Positions 12,583-25,031 of a stretch of 64,000 nucleotides of DNA are shown here, piece by piece. The position numbers were made by a program, and so were the translations under genes. The first letter of the stretch is position 1. Each line of letters opens with the position of its first letter. Origin of the DNA: Serendipita indica DSM 11827. Lineage: Eukaryota > Basidiomycota > Agaricomycetes > Sebacinales > Serendipitaceae. The stretch spans positions 124,001 to 188,000 of the forward strand of contig CAJVGD010000006.1 in the NCBI GenBank assembly GCA_910890315.1, read 5' to 3'. Below the pieces are notes generated by a model. It was not told the DNA's origin. It saw only the letters and a program-made list of their open reading frames with translations, and ran no database searches.

Positions 12583-13030
12583 TCCAACCAGTGTGAGACA
12601 CACTAGATGCTCACCTAGGAGCCCGTTTAATTCATTTCTGTGCTGTGAGGAGTGCCCTATGTGCATCGTGAGCATGGAGGAGATTGCCGCTGTCAACTGC
12701 TGTCAGCCCGTTGGTAGACATTCGAGGAACTGGGAACATGGCCTTGTGCTATAATTAGTTATTCAGATCAATTGTCTGCTTTGGGCTGAGATTTCACGCC
12801 AATCATGCCGTCGGCGGTGGCCTTGGGAATTGTCGAGGCGCGCGGTAGCCGATGTCCTCGTCTGGTGATCGACAACTGGAGAACTCTCACCGTACCACAG
12901 GTAAAGTAGACTGAAACATAAACCTATGCTGATCCTTCTCTGGGTTTCCCACTCGCGTAAATTCCCAGTCTAAATCCACTAGTCAGATGACAAGCATTGA
13001 ATACCATGGTTTCGCAGCTGGACGATAAAA

Positions 13031-13050
13031 GATACACGATACACGATACA
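13031..13050. repeat. GATACAC microrepeat
   Basis: Nearly three perfect head-to-tail copies of the 7-mer GATACAC in intergenic DNA just past the RING gene stop. Too short to imply a function. Confidence 0.6.
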
Positions 13051-13125
13051 GGCTCTATTGTAGACATCAGCGGGCGGACTTGAGAGGCTGCAAAGGGAGC
13101 GACATACATATTAATAATGACCACA

Positions 13126-13990
13126 CTAGTTTTCCAACTTTGTCTCTTTCTTGAGTGCAATGAGAAGTCCGACCACTCCACCGCCCTGCCCATCCCACCC
13201 CTTCAACTCGGCGCGGCAGACCGGACATTTGGCTTTGCGTGCTTCCGCTGTGACGGTCGCATGAGCACGTATAATAGACTCTTTGGCGGCTTTGACAGCC
13301 GAGAAGAGACATGCTGCGCACATAACGTGTCCACAGAGCGTGATGCAAGCCCTGGTTGGGGGGCAGAAGCAAATCGGGCATGCATATTCCTGAATAGACT
13401 GTTCTTCCTTGGGTGAAGATGAACCCATCGCGCCTTCTCCGGAGGATTGGCCGTTCATGTCACTCGGTCCAGCCGCGGCCTCGGAGGATTCCGCGTCAGG
13501 AGGGGATGGTGGGTTCACAGTGGGAAGACCGAGTAATGCTCGTAATTCATTATCATTTGCTTGCGTGTCTTCTTCCTGACTTTGCACTGGAGGCGAGGCC
13601 TCTCGAGCTGCACGGCTGAGTGATGGATGAGCTCCTCGGTTTGCATTTCGCATCGTTGGGGTAATATTCCGCTCGTTTAAAAGATTGAGGAGATTACTAG
13701 AAGCGGCACTGTTTGCTACTAGTCCTTCGGGCTGACGAGGCGCGGGATGTAGATGATGTTACGGAAGTGTCCGCTGCTCGATTTCTAATGCGGCTCCTGC
13801 GAGAAGTTGCAGAGACGAGAATATTTTCTGAAGGGGAGCGACCTTCTGCAAATCGTGTCTGGAAGATGGACGGTCGCGAAGCTTGTGATGGATCAGGAGG
13901 AAGAATAAGAGGACTGGGTAATCGTGGTCGAATTGGAACATCTGCTGCTTCTTCACTCGGCGACGCTGACAATTCGCGGATAGGAGGCAT
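13126..13990 (-). CDS. RING-finger protein, probable E3 ubiquitin ligase
   Basis: The C-terminal exon (13653-13126 and some way upstream in frame) ends in a C3HC4 RING: CPICFCPPTRACITLCGHVMC gives the first six ligands in order (C-x2-C, C-x-H-x2-C), then AACLFS, and a final CPVCRAEL pair after an insert of about 30 residues. The domain order, disordered Ser/Pro-rich N-terminus then terminal RING, resembles Slx8/RNF4-type SUMO-targeted ligases, but SUMO-interacting motifs are not obvious, so that is only a possibility. A 5' exon on the same strand (start ATG at 13990, or 14026) encodes a low-complexity Ser/Arg/Pro segment. The exact junction of the two exons between about 13850 and 13720 could not be resolved. 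Divergent from the transporter gene. Confidence 0.65.
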
Positions 13991-14467
13991 CAAAGTCGGG
14001 ACAAAAGCTTGGTTTGCCACCAACACCCTCGTTCATTCCTTCTGCTCGTCTTTGGCATCGCAAGAACATCTCTCAAATTAAATCACATCAAACAACTACA
14101 CCAAACGCTGCCGTAGCTCTGACAAAACGCAGGGGTCACTGTGGAATGCAGTCGTACGTTGAGTCTCCTATCTGTCGCTGGGCACCATTGAGTGCTTCTG
14201 AAGGAGTGTCTGAGCTGCTAATCATACAATTTCTCGTTGTATAAACGGCAGAGAGCACAGCAAGAGCCCCAGGCTTTCGTCTCTCGAGATTGCCGATTCG
14301 TTGGCGGAGCTCCAACGACACCCACAATCGTTCAAAATCACAGAAACAGAGCAATTGATTCTATCTACAGAGCAGACTCGAGTCCGGAAGTCAACTTTCC
14401 CAAGACGCCGCCACTCTCTGGACCACAAGCAGCAACCTCCATTCCTTTGCATCTCTCATCTCTCATT

Positions 14468-15938
14468 ATGAAGAAAGGTTCTCGTTTAGGCTCGTCACAT
14501 CCTCCTGATTACAAGTATGACAACGTTCGGCAGTCAGTCTCCCCGCCGCCATACCATTTGCACGAACTCAAGTCGCACACTGGTGATATTACATTTATCG
14601 ACCCATGGCACTCTGAAACGAAGCAAACACCCATCGACGACAGGATAGACCCTGCGACTTACATCCCGCATTCAACACCGCGCTATAGGAGAAGTATCGA
14701 TCTGGATGGGAGTCTACCACTACCGTATACCCCTAGAAGGAGTACTTGGCGCCGCCTGTCTGTTGGATTTCAAAGTTTTGTTCGCTCCGAGCCTTTCTGG
14801 CTCGCCCTCTACTTTCTCTTCAATCTCGGATTGACGTTGTACAACAAGATTATACTGGTCACCTTCCCATTCCCCTACACCCTTACGTCTATTCACGCTC
14901 TATGTGGGTCCGTGGGGTGTTATATCCTCCAAGAGAACGGATTCTATGTATGCATCCCTTGGTGTGATTACTCGTTTGCTGACCCGCAGCCAGATTCCGG
15001 CAAGACTTACCGCAAGGCAAAACATTAGCTTGCTCAGCTTTAGCGTACTGTACACTGTCAATATCGCCGTCTCGAATCTATCTCTCCAGTTGGTCACCGT
15101 TCCAGTACGCAAGTTGACCATGGCATCTTTGGTGACCCTCACATGAATCTAGTTTCATCAAGTTGTACGAGCCGCCTCTCCGTTCTTTACCATCGTCCTC
15201 GCCTACTTCCTCACTGGCTCCGCCATCTCCCTCCGTAAACTCTTCTCGCTCATCCCAGTCGTTGCAGGTGTTGGGTTCACCACATATGGTGACTACTACT
15301 TTACGTGGTGGGGGCTAGTCCTCACTCTCTTCGGGACGCTGCTCGCATCACTCAAGACCACCGTCACCAATATGCTCCAATCAGGAACGCGAATCAAACG
15401 CCGCTCGACCGTTGAGCGTTTCTCATCACAGCCAGAGCTCCTGAGAGAACAAGGCCTCCAACTTCACCCACTCGACCTACTCGGAAGAATGTGCCCACTC
15501 GCATTCATTCAGTGTATCCTCTATGGCTGGATTACTGGTGAATTAGAGAATGTGACACAGTTTGGCGCGATCCAGATGGACTCGAGACGGATGATGGCAC
15601 TCTGGGTGAATGGAGTGATTGCGTTTGGACTCAACGTCGTCAGCTTTACCGCGAACAAAAAGTCAGGACCGTTGGCCATCTCAGTCGCCGGTGAGTCGAT
15701 TTGGACGAATGGGAACTATGAACGCTGACAATTGTGCCCAGCCAACGTAAAGCAAGTTCTGACCATGCTCCTCGCCGTCTCCATCTTTGACTTGATCATC
15801 ACCCCAATGAATATGGTTGGAATTGTGCTCACGTTGGCTGGAGGTGCATGGTATGCCGTCGTAGAGTACCAGGAGAAACAGAAGCGTAGTTCTCTCGCCA
15901 TTTTTACCTCACTGAGACCACACGGCAGAACAGAGTGA
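14468..15938 (+). CDS. Triose-phosphate/nucleotide-sugar transporter family (TPT, DMT superfamily)
   Basis: Multi-pass membrane transporter with roughly ten hydrophobic helices, beginning with FWLALYFLFNLGLTLYNKII. Conserved blocks include NIAVSNLSLQLVTVPFHQVV, ASPFFTIVLAYFLTG, GVGFTTYGDYYFTWWGLVLT, LHPLDLLGRMCPLAFIQ and NVKQVLTMLLAVSIFD, ending in a short basic cytosolic tail. Members carry nucleotide sugars or sugar phosphates across Golgi or ER membranes by antiport. A disordered N-terminal tail of at least 80 residues precedes the helices. The reading frame continues upstream of 14468 to about 14250; a small first exon with ATG at 14146 (MQSY, donor near 14158) is possible, so the start is uncertain. 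Its neighbours make and modify GDP-sugars, so GDP-fucose is a candidate substrate. However, similar TPT proteins occur widely in fungi, which weakens that inference. Confidence 0.8.
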
Positions 15939-16079
15939 TTAATGAATATCCTAGATATACTTATAGAGATGATGTTGCGATGTATCACGCGACACCGATG
16001 TATCTTGATCAGTTTCTTGAATAGATGTAGACGTGCTTTTTTGTAATGTAACTCCTATTTCAATGTGAGGACAACTAGG

Positions 16080-17517
<1,438 letters not shown>

Positions 17518-17662
17518 TCAAGGCGTCTGCCAAGGGGGTATTCTCGCCATACTTTATCCATTTTCAATCAGAGCTTTCTCCGCTTAGTTGAAATATCTCT
17601 CTCCGATTAACCAATTCACTTTTCCACAAGACTTCCCAGCGATTATACTGTCTACTCGCAAG

Positions 17663-19125
<1,463 letters not shown>

Positions 19126-19293
19126 CTTGATTGCTCGTGTGTTGGCGTGGCGGGGTCGAAGCGTTTCTGGTGCTTGCTCCCCGCCTCACCAACCGACTTG
19201 CTACTCACAACCTCAACAAATATTCGCTGATAATTATTTTGTCTTCTATTCCATTGTTTATCATCTCTATCTCTCGTGGTCCATCAACGCATC

Positions 19294-20616
19294 ATGTCCA
19301 TGTCAAAGTTGCAGGCGGAGAGAGCACTCAGGATGCTCACAGACTTGATGCAAGTCCCGGGAAACGGTGAGTGTTTCTTTCAGAGCGTTAGCAGTGAACG
19401 GCCTCTGAAAACCGATGTTGGACAGACGTGTGTGCGGACTGCAAGTCCCCCGCCCCTCGATGGGCGTCATATAATCTCGGAATATTTATCTGCGTTCACT
19501 GCGCGAGCATTCATCGCAAGTTGGGCACACACATATCAAAGGTACAGACTTGACGGGCACGCAGCATGCCTTACTCAGTCCTTGCACTAGGTGAAGAGCA
19601 TCAACATGGATGTGTGGACAAAGGAGCAGATAGACTCGATTAAGACGACCGGGAACAAAAACTCCAATGCGATCTATAACCCAACCAATGTGGACCCGCC
19701 AGTCAACCTGCACGACTCGGAGCGGGACAGCGAGCTAGAAAAGTTTATACGTAACAAGTACCAGTACAAGCGGTTCATGAACCTTGGAAATGATTCCATC
19801 TCACGAGGGTCGACGTCCAGAATCGAAGAAGGACGGACCAAGGCACGAGAAATGCTCAATGTGGCAGCGCCAGAGAGGACAAGTACCTCTCCTCAGCCCC
19901 GCAAAGCTTCGCCTGCACTCACAACAAAGTCTCCTGCAGTCTCACCCGCTCCTCCTACTCCATCCCCTTCACTACCAGCGCCCGTGGCGGCGGCTCAAGC
20001 ACCTATCAAAATAGAACATGCGCCTTCGCCGCAGCCGCCTCTTCAAATGCTTGCCCAACCATCTCAACCACCCCTCCAAATCCTCACTCCTGAGGCCAAC
20101 CTGGCACTTCAATCAATGCAAACCGGGATGCAAGCTGCATATCAACCATTAATGTATACAGGAGTCGGGATGGCACCCGTACCCATACAGTCCCTCCCAA
20201 ATGGCAATCCAGTATGGCAAGACATGGCCGCATTACAGAGCGGGCCTGCGATGCCGGTATATCAAACACAGCCACTGGTACCAACGATGGCGTACAACAT
20301 GACGGGAGCCGTCCCGACCCCAACGGGATATCCAGTGCAGGCTGCGGGGGTGCCGTGGACAAATACTGGCGCGATGCCGATGCAAGCACCCCTTGTACCT
20401 TCGTATACCGCCGGAATGCCTTTGCAATACGCCCAAACGGGATATACACCAATTCAGCCTCAATTTCAGCAGCAGCAGCCCCAAGTCCAACAACCTCAGC
20501 CGCAGACGTTGTACGTGCAGAATGGGGTGATTATGCAGCAGCCGTCGCCGCTGCAGAGCTCAAACACAATGTTATGGAACCAGATGCAGACAGGCATGTA
20601 TGGTATGGGACCGTGA
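19294..20616 (+). CDS. ArfGAP protein of the Age2/SMAP type
   Basis: GTPase-activating protein for Arf, acting in Golgi and endosome vesicle traffic. The N-terminal ArfGAP zinc finger is split by introns: VPGN, then [20 protein letters not shown] and [16 protein letters not shown] (C-x2-C-x16-C-x2-C, with the catalytic Arg in SIHRKLG), then [30 protein letters not shown] and [12 protein letters not shown]. Introns fitted at about 19367-19425 and 19542-19590. The rest, about 250 residues, is disordered and rich in Pro, Gln and Met (a [16 protein letters not shown] tract near the C-terminus). Domain order and length suit SMAP/Age2. Start at the ATG of [15 protein letters not shown]. Confidence 0.9.
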
Positions 20617-20777
20617 AACGTGTTTGGATTTATTTTTGGTTTCTTGTCGGATGTGAGAACTGCGTCATGGGACGAGCGTTTCAAGAACCAACCGCCCTCT
20701 AGGCTTCGCACTCTCGCCAGAGGGTCTCGATGCCGGAGGCTCTGCGCACGCTTCGGGTATTAGAATTGGTGGTCGAT

Positions 20778-20783
20778 TATAAT
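20778..20783 (+). promoter_or_regulatory. Possible TATA box of lectin copy 2
   Basis: TATAAT about 85 bases before the start codon at 20866, comparable in place to the TATA-like site of copy 1. Sequence-based inference only. Confidence 0.3.
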
Positions 20784-20865
20784 TACCCTCGCGGACGCGG
20801 GCTGTAAAGCTCGTGTCTTGGACCTGACCTCTCCCACTCTCTTTATTCTTTTCATATTTTGGCCC

Positions 20866-22496
20866 ATGCTCACGAGGACACTTGTGTTGTTTGTCGCTGC
20901 GTCGATTGTTGCGGCTCAAGCCCCTACATACCAAGGGGCGCTGGTCATCCAGGTCGGTACTGCCATCGGCGCAGCGGTACTTTACCAACAATTCTCTAGC
21001 CTATCGCCAGCAATTCGAAATGCCTCGCATCGCAGAATGGCCAGACCAATGGCTCACCCATCGTCGTCGCAGACTGCACAGGTGGAGCAGATCAACTCTT
21101 CACCTTTCAGAACGGACAAGTCACCATGTATGGCGGCTCGATGTGTCTCGTGCGTTTCGCATCGGGTGGCTGAGCGGCCAAAGCTGACTACTCGCGACAG
21201 GATGTGACAGACGGCGTCAACGCAGACGGAACAAAGCTTCAAATCTGGCAATGCTACCAAGGTTCAGCAAACCAGGCTTGGTACTACAATTTCGTATGTT
21301 CTCTCAGCCGTGATTGTAGCGCCTCTAATACAAGTACAGTGGGATAACTCGTTCGTATTAGCACCCTCTGGGAGGTTTGAACCAGGGTACTGACACTGTT
21401 CAATTTCCAGGCTTCAATGGACCGGTAAGGGCAAGTGCATGGACCTAACGGATTGGAGCCTCGCAAATGGAAACCGCATACAAATATGGTCTTGTGGAAC
21501 GCCCACAACGCAAAATCAGTTCTGGAACGTTGGTGGGTAGCATTCCCTATCAGCTGCTGACATATTCTGATCTGGACCACAGGTTACGTTCGTAGTCTCC
21601 CATATCAGCTACTTGCATATTCTAACATTGCCTTAGTTGGCATCTGCTCTCCCCAACCAGTCGCAAATTGGCCAGACAGGGACCAACAACTGTGGAACCG
21701 GATCCTCCGCCTCTTCAATGTGCCAAACGCTGTGTGAGTTTTCTGTCCCTGCTCTACCAGTCGCAGTTGGGACTGTGTGATATGATGGACTGATAAAGAA
21801 TAGGGCTCAACGGCATTGATGATTTCTGCTTGTGGGGTCCACCAAACACCGCCGTTGTCGGTGATTCAGAGCGTGAGATGGTCGCATATTGCACGAAGCC
21901 TACACATGGTGCCCGGCCGATCCCTGCCGGTACCTTCTCCGGCGTCCATTGGGTCAAGACTCCAGACTATGTCCAGGTGAGCAATTAGGTTGCACCGTGG
22001 GAATCTTCTCAAGGTCGTTAGATTACTGGTGCTGGTGACTTTACGAAAATTCACATCCCTGCGGGCGACGACGGCGGAGAGCTCGACAACCACGGGGCTG
22101 ATGGTAATGGAAACCCAATTGGTGGCCTGGTGTACGGAAACTCGTTTGGACCTTCACAACAATATCATGAATGGTCCGAGTTTATCTCTTACAACGAGTT
22201 CTGCATCCGCGCATGCGTTGGCCCGAGTGCTCGTAGGTCCTCCTTTCTTCCAATTAGCTCTGCTAATATTTCTTTAAATCGAAGCGAGCCTCTGTAACCA
22301 CATATACGATGTAATGGGCTGTCGTTGGAATTTCCCAGCCAACTACGATCCGGGCGTGTTCGAATCGTGCCAGGGGGACGACTCGCTGCCCGCGGGTATC
22401 TATGGTACCTCTACATGGTACCAAGGCGTTTCCCCCACTCCCTCAGCGCATCCTATTCCAGCATCTTCAAACTGCGTGACCACCGCGACGGTCTAA
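20866..22496 (+). CDS. Secreted ricin-B lectin fused to macrofage-activating-glycoprotein-like region (copy 2)
   Basis: Paralogue of the minus-strand gene at 10874-12475. Signal peptide MLTRTLVLFVAASIVAAQA, then the shared start APTYQGALVIQ. Ricin-B repeats follow: NSKCLASQNGQTNGSPIVVA, ADQLFTFQNGQV, DVTDGVNADGTKLQIWQCYQ, GKGKCMDLTDWSLANGNRIQ with IQIWSC. The C-terminal region has FCLWGPPNTAVVGD, AYCTKPTHGARPIPAGTFSG, DYVQITGAGDFTKI, GELDNHGADGNGNPIGGLVY, EFCIRACVGP, MGCRWNFPANYDPGVFESC and a Cys-containing tail PASSNCVTTATV. At least eight short introns, the first splitting the end of VIQ from PIASNSKC. Predicted extracellular glycan-binding protein. All blocks are in open frame. Confidence 0.85.
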
Positions 22497-23018
22497 TGCC
22501 GCTACCCATCAATTCAACTTTGGCCCGTTTAACTCTGGGCCGGATTTCAGCATCCAGAATTCGTTTAGCTTTCGGACAATTATCAGCATCTTGCATTCTC
22601 ATAAATTACGGACAATAAATCTCATTGCTAACCAATTTCTCGAGAAAGATGACTTTCGGTGGTTGATCGAATTCAACAACAGAACGTATAGCTCTGAGTA
22701 GGTGCAATTAAGAGTATCATTCTAAAGCAAAGGGACCTCCTGGTGGGTTGTTAGGTCGCCGAAGACGGCCGAGTGGCGATAGGCTTTCGTGAAATGCAGA
22801 CTATTGGGATTATAGTTCTGATCATGCCTTCCTTAAGTCAGAGAAACTGGAGAAGTCCGTGACAGGAGTCTTTATGCGTCGAATTCGAGGTGCATCATAT
22901 GCATATTTTGGTTCAGTAGAGCACATACAGACTCGAAAGTGATGAATGAAGCTCGTCCATTCAATGCTGCCGAAGAGGACAAGGATGCAAGCCAAATGGT
23001 CCCAAGAACATCGAGCAT
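22497..23018. other. Convergent intergenic region
   Basis: About 520 bases between the lectin copy 2 stop (+) and the eL38 stop (-). It holds both 3' untranslated regions. A short run at about 22766-22785 resembles a class II tRNA A box but has no supporting structure (see rejected). Nothing else recognised. Confidence 0.5.
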
Positions 23019-23451
23019 CTACTTCTTCGACTTCTTTGGCTTGTCGACCTCTTCTATTTGGAGACCTGTAATCGGAGCGTGAGCCGACAATATCTACCAA
23101 GCCACCGAGTGCTAACCTGGAGGAAGTGATGCTTTGAGCTTTTCTGCTTTCTCCGGATCGTCCAACGAGAGAGTGTACAGATATCGCGAGCAGCGAACCT
23201 TGAACTTGGTCTTTGGCTTGACGCCTGGGATGCGCGACAACGTCTTCTTTATGCGTGCGGCTGGATAATCAAAGTATCATCATCAGCAAATGATTATCGC
23301 TACGAGTGGGCGATGGTAGCCACTGACATTTAGCATCCTTCCGTCTTGTAATCTCGAGGAATTGCTTAATGTCCTTGATCTCCTTTGGCTGAACATAGTA
23401 ACGACATTGTCAATACGCCATAACCACTTGCTTTGAGAATATCCTGACCAT
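23019..23451 (-). CDS. RPL38: Ribosomal protein eL38
   Basis: Large cytosolic ribosomal subunit protein. Reassembled exons read [20 protein letters not shown], then a basic link with [12 protein letters not shown], then [32 protein letters not shown], and a C-terminal [14 protein letters not shown]. Human RPL38 shows the same [19 protein letters not shown] and EKAEKLKQSLPPGL blocks. The initiator ATG forms a three-base coding exon by itself (23451-23449), followed by a GT-AG intron ending before CCAAAGGAG; tiny first exons are common in ribosomal protein genes. Two further introns lie near 23260-23328 and 23070-23120. Expected length about 80-85 residues. Too short per exon to be seen as a long open frame. 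Head to head with uL14. Confidence 0.9.
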
Positions 23452-23534
23452 TTTTTTGCTGTCGAGGTCAAAGCCAAAGTTTGTTTACCTCGACCAAACA
23501 ACAATCCCGAACCCGCCCTCTTCCCCTCCCAAAA
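23452..23534. promoter_or_regulatory. Shared bidirectional promoter of eL38 and uL14
   Basis: Only 83 bases separate the two start codons, which point away from each other, so both genes must be driven from here. The segment contains an inverted pair GTCGAGGT (23461-23468) and ACCTCGAC (23487-23494) and a pyrimidine-rich tract (CCCTCTTCCCCTCCC) immediately before the uL14 ATG. That both ribosomal genes need equal expression fits a shared promoter; the role of the inverted motif is inference. Confidence 0.75.
23461..23494. repeat. Inverted 8-mer pair in ribosomal promoter
   Basis: GTCGAGGT and its exact reverse complement ACCTCGAC, 18 bases apart, inside the 83-base promoter. Each gene thus sees the motif in the same relative direction. 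A candidate transcription-factor site. Confidence 0.6.
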
Positions 23535-24192
23535 ATGCCAAAGAAAGGTCTGCCTCAATTATGAATGTATAATTGGACGAGATGGCTTACGAATCTGCAT
23601 TCTATGTATCGTCCATCGTCCACAGTCTCGGCCGCGTCTGGTACCAAATTCCGATTGACGATGGGTTTGCCCGTCGGTGCAGTCATCAACTGTGCAGACA
23701 ACTCGGGAGCAAAGTCGCTATACGTGATCGAGCCATACGGAACTGGCGCACGTCTGAATCGTCTACCTGATGCGTCGGTTGGCGACATGTTCGTCGCATC
23801 CGTCAAGAAGGGTAAACCAGAGCTTAGGAAAAAGAGTACGTTTACTCTTATTCGTTGTTTACATGTCCCTCGAACATCGCCACTGACGAGTAATACCTTA
23901 GCTATGCCTGCCGTGGTCGTCCGACAACGCAAGGCCTGGCGTCGTCGTGACGGTGTCTTCCTCTACTTTGAAGTGCGTAATCTCACATTGGGATGTCGTC
24001 TGTACTTATGGCTTGACAGGACAACGCCGGTGTCATCGTCAATGCAAAGGGTGAAATGAAGGGCTCTGCTATTACCGGTCCAGTAGCAAAGGAATGCGTA
24101 TGTTAACCAGTTCATATGCCTTGATAAATTCTGACAGTTTACAGGCTGACCTATGGCCGCGTATCGCCTCGAATGCCGGTACCGTGGTATAA
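23535..24192 (+). CDS. RPL23: Ribosomal protein uL14 (RPL23)
   Basis: Large-subunit protein near the subunit interface. First exon MPKKG, then [64 protein letters not shown], then [23 protein letters not shown], then a short exon [20 protein letters not shown] with VAKEC and the last exon [15 protein letters not shown]. This is the full uL14 order and about the usual 140 residues. Introns fitted: starting after 23547, at about 23836-23901, 23970-24019 and 24099-24144. YVIEPYGTG and DASVGDMFV differ slightly from the usual YVIAVYGTG-like and AASVGDMVM, a mild divergence in an otherwise invariant protein. Confidence 0.94.
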
Positions 24193-25031
24193 GGATACAA
24201 GTCTCCTTCTTGTCATTAGTATGCGACATGAATGAATTATATGATTCATTGGTCGACGCAACGCATTTCATCAGGGTTAGCGACCATTGTGCTCCACGCG
24301 CGCGTGATTGGTGATTCTGGTGGTCAAATTTAAAAAATTGTGCGATTGATAGCCACCCCTGACCCTCGACTTTGACCATGACCGACCGTGGGCTCTGGAA
24401 TACTGGGCTCGTCTCAATTTATACCAAGGAATACTTTAAGCTCTCCTGAGCTCAGTGTGTATTCCAGAATACCATCCGCCGATGAGCCATCGGCTACCGT
24501 GACCGTCTGTGGTCCTCAAGTATGAGCACGAACACCCGTAATAGGCCATCTTCAAGCTTATTCTGCGACATAATCAGACAATGGGTTCAAACTGACTGTT
24601 CGCCCGACGGATGACCACCGGTCGCTTGGCTTCCTGCTGAAGTATGAGCTCGCCTTTCCTCTGGCCGTTTAAGATCAAAGCTCATCATTGCCAGCTCTAT
24701 GTGTCTGGAGCCGCATGCATATTGGCAGATTATTTCTATACGTGCTGCAGGCATTAGTCCAAAGATCCCGGCTCTCCAAGAACTGTATCCGCTCTGGGAA
24801 TGCTCAGACCACGTTGTCCATTGCCTCAATGATTGCAACAGTCAGATCTTCAGTCCCGTAACGGCTCCATTATCGAGTAGATATTCGATGCAACACAATA
24901 CTAAGAGATATTAAGTTTACATTCGTTGATATCTGTACAGGTTGCCATTCATACACGAAGGGATCCCTGATCCCTTATAGATTGAAATTAGATGCTCCTT
25001 CTCCAAACGTCGCAACTCGTGGTTTCCCGGT
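24193..25031. other. Convergent intergenic region with an imperfect inverted repeat
   Basis: About 840 bases between the stops of uL14 (+) and the NLR-like gene (-). Contains an imperfect inverted repeat (24394-24468). No credible coding exon or transposon domain was found. Confidence 0.5.
24394..24468. repeat. Imperfect inverted repeat
   Basis: Left arm TCTGGAATACTGGGCTC (24394-24410) pairs with right arm GAGCTCAGTGTGTATTCCAG (24448-24467) apart from one mismatch and a 4-base bulge; the loop is about 37 bases. It could be a 3' untranslated stem-loop or a trace of a small inverted-repeat element. No target-site duplication was identified. Confidence 0.4.

Larger units (their letters stand above)
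12476..13125. other. Intergenic region upstream of lectin copy 1
   Basis: About 650 bases with the lectin promoter on one side and the 3' end of the RING gene on the other. Apart from the TATA-like site and a short GATACAC microrepeat (13031-13050), nothing was recognised. Confidence 0.5.

Noticed and set aside
13713-14081. Plus-strand frame of 122 codons upstream of the transporter
   Set aside because: Overlaps the first exon of the minus-strand RING gene and has no domain; it also does not join the transporter frame.
22755-22890. Possible class II tRNA (GGCCGAGTGG-like A box)
   Set aside because: The A-box-like run has no matching acceptor stem, no T8 at the expected place, and the only B-box-like run lies about 100 bases further on with a poor match. 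Likely chance.
24587-24838. Minus-strand frame of 83 codons past the NLR-like stop as a lost TPR segment
   Set aside because: It shows no TPR consensus spacing and is not in register with the last repeat, so I could not treat it as a remnant of a longer TPR array.
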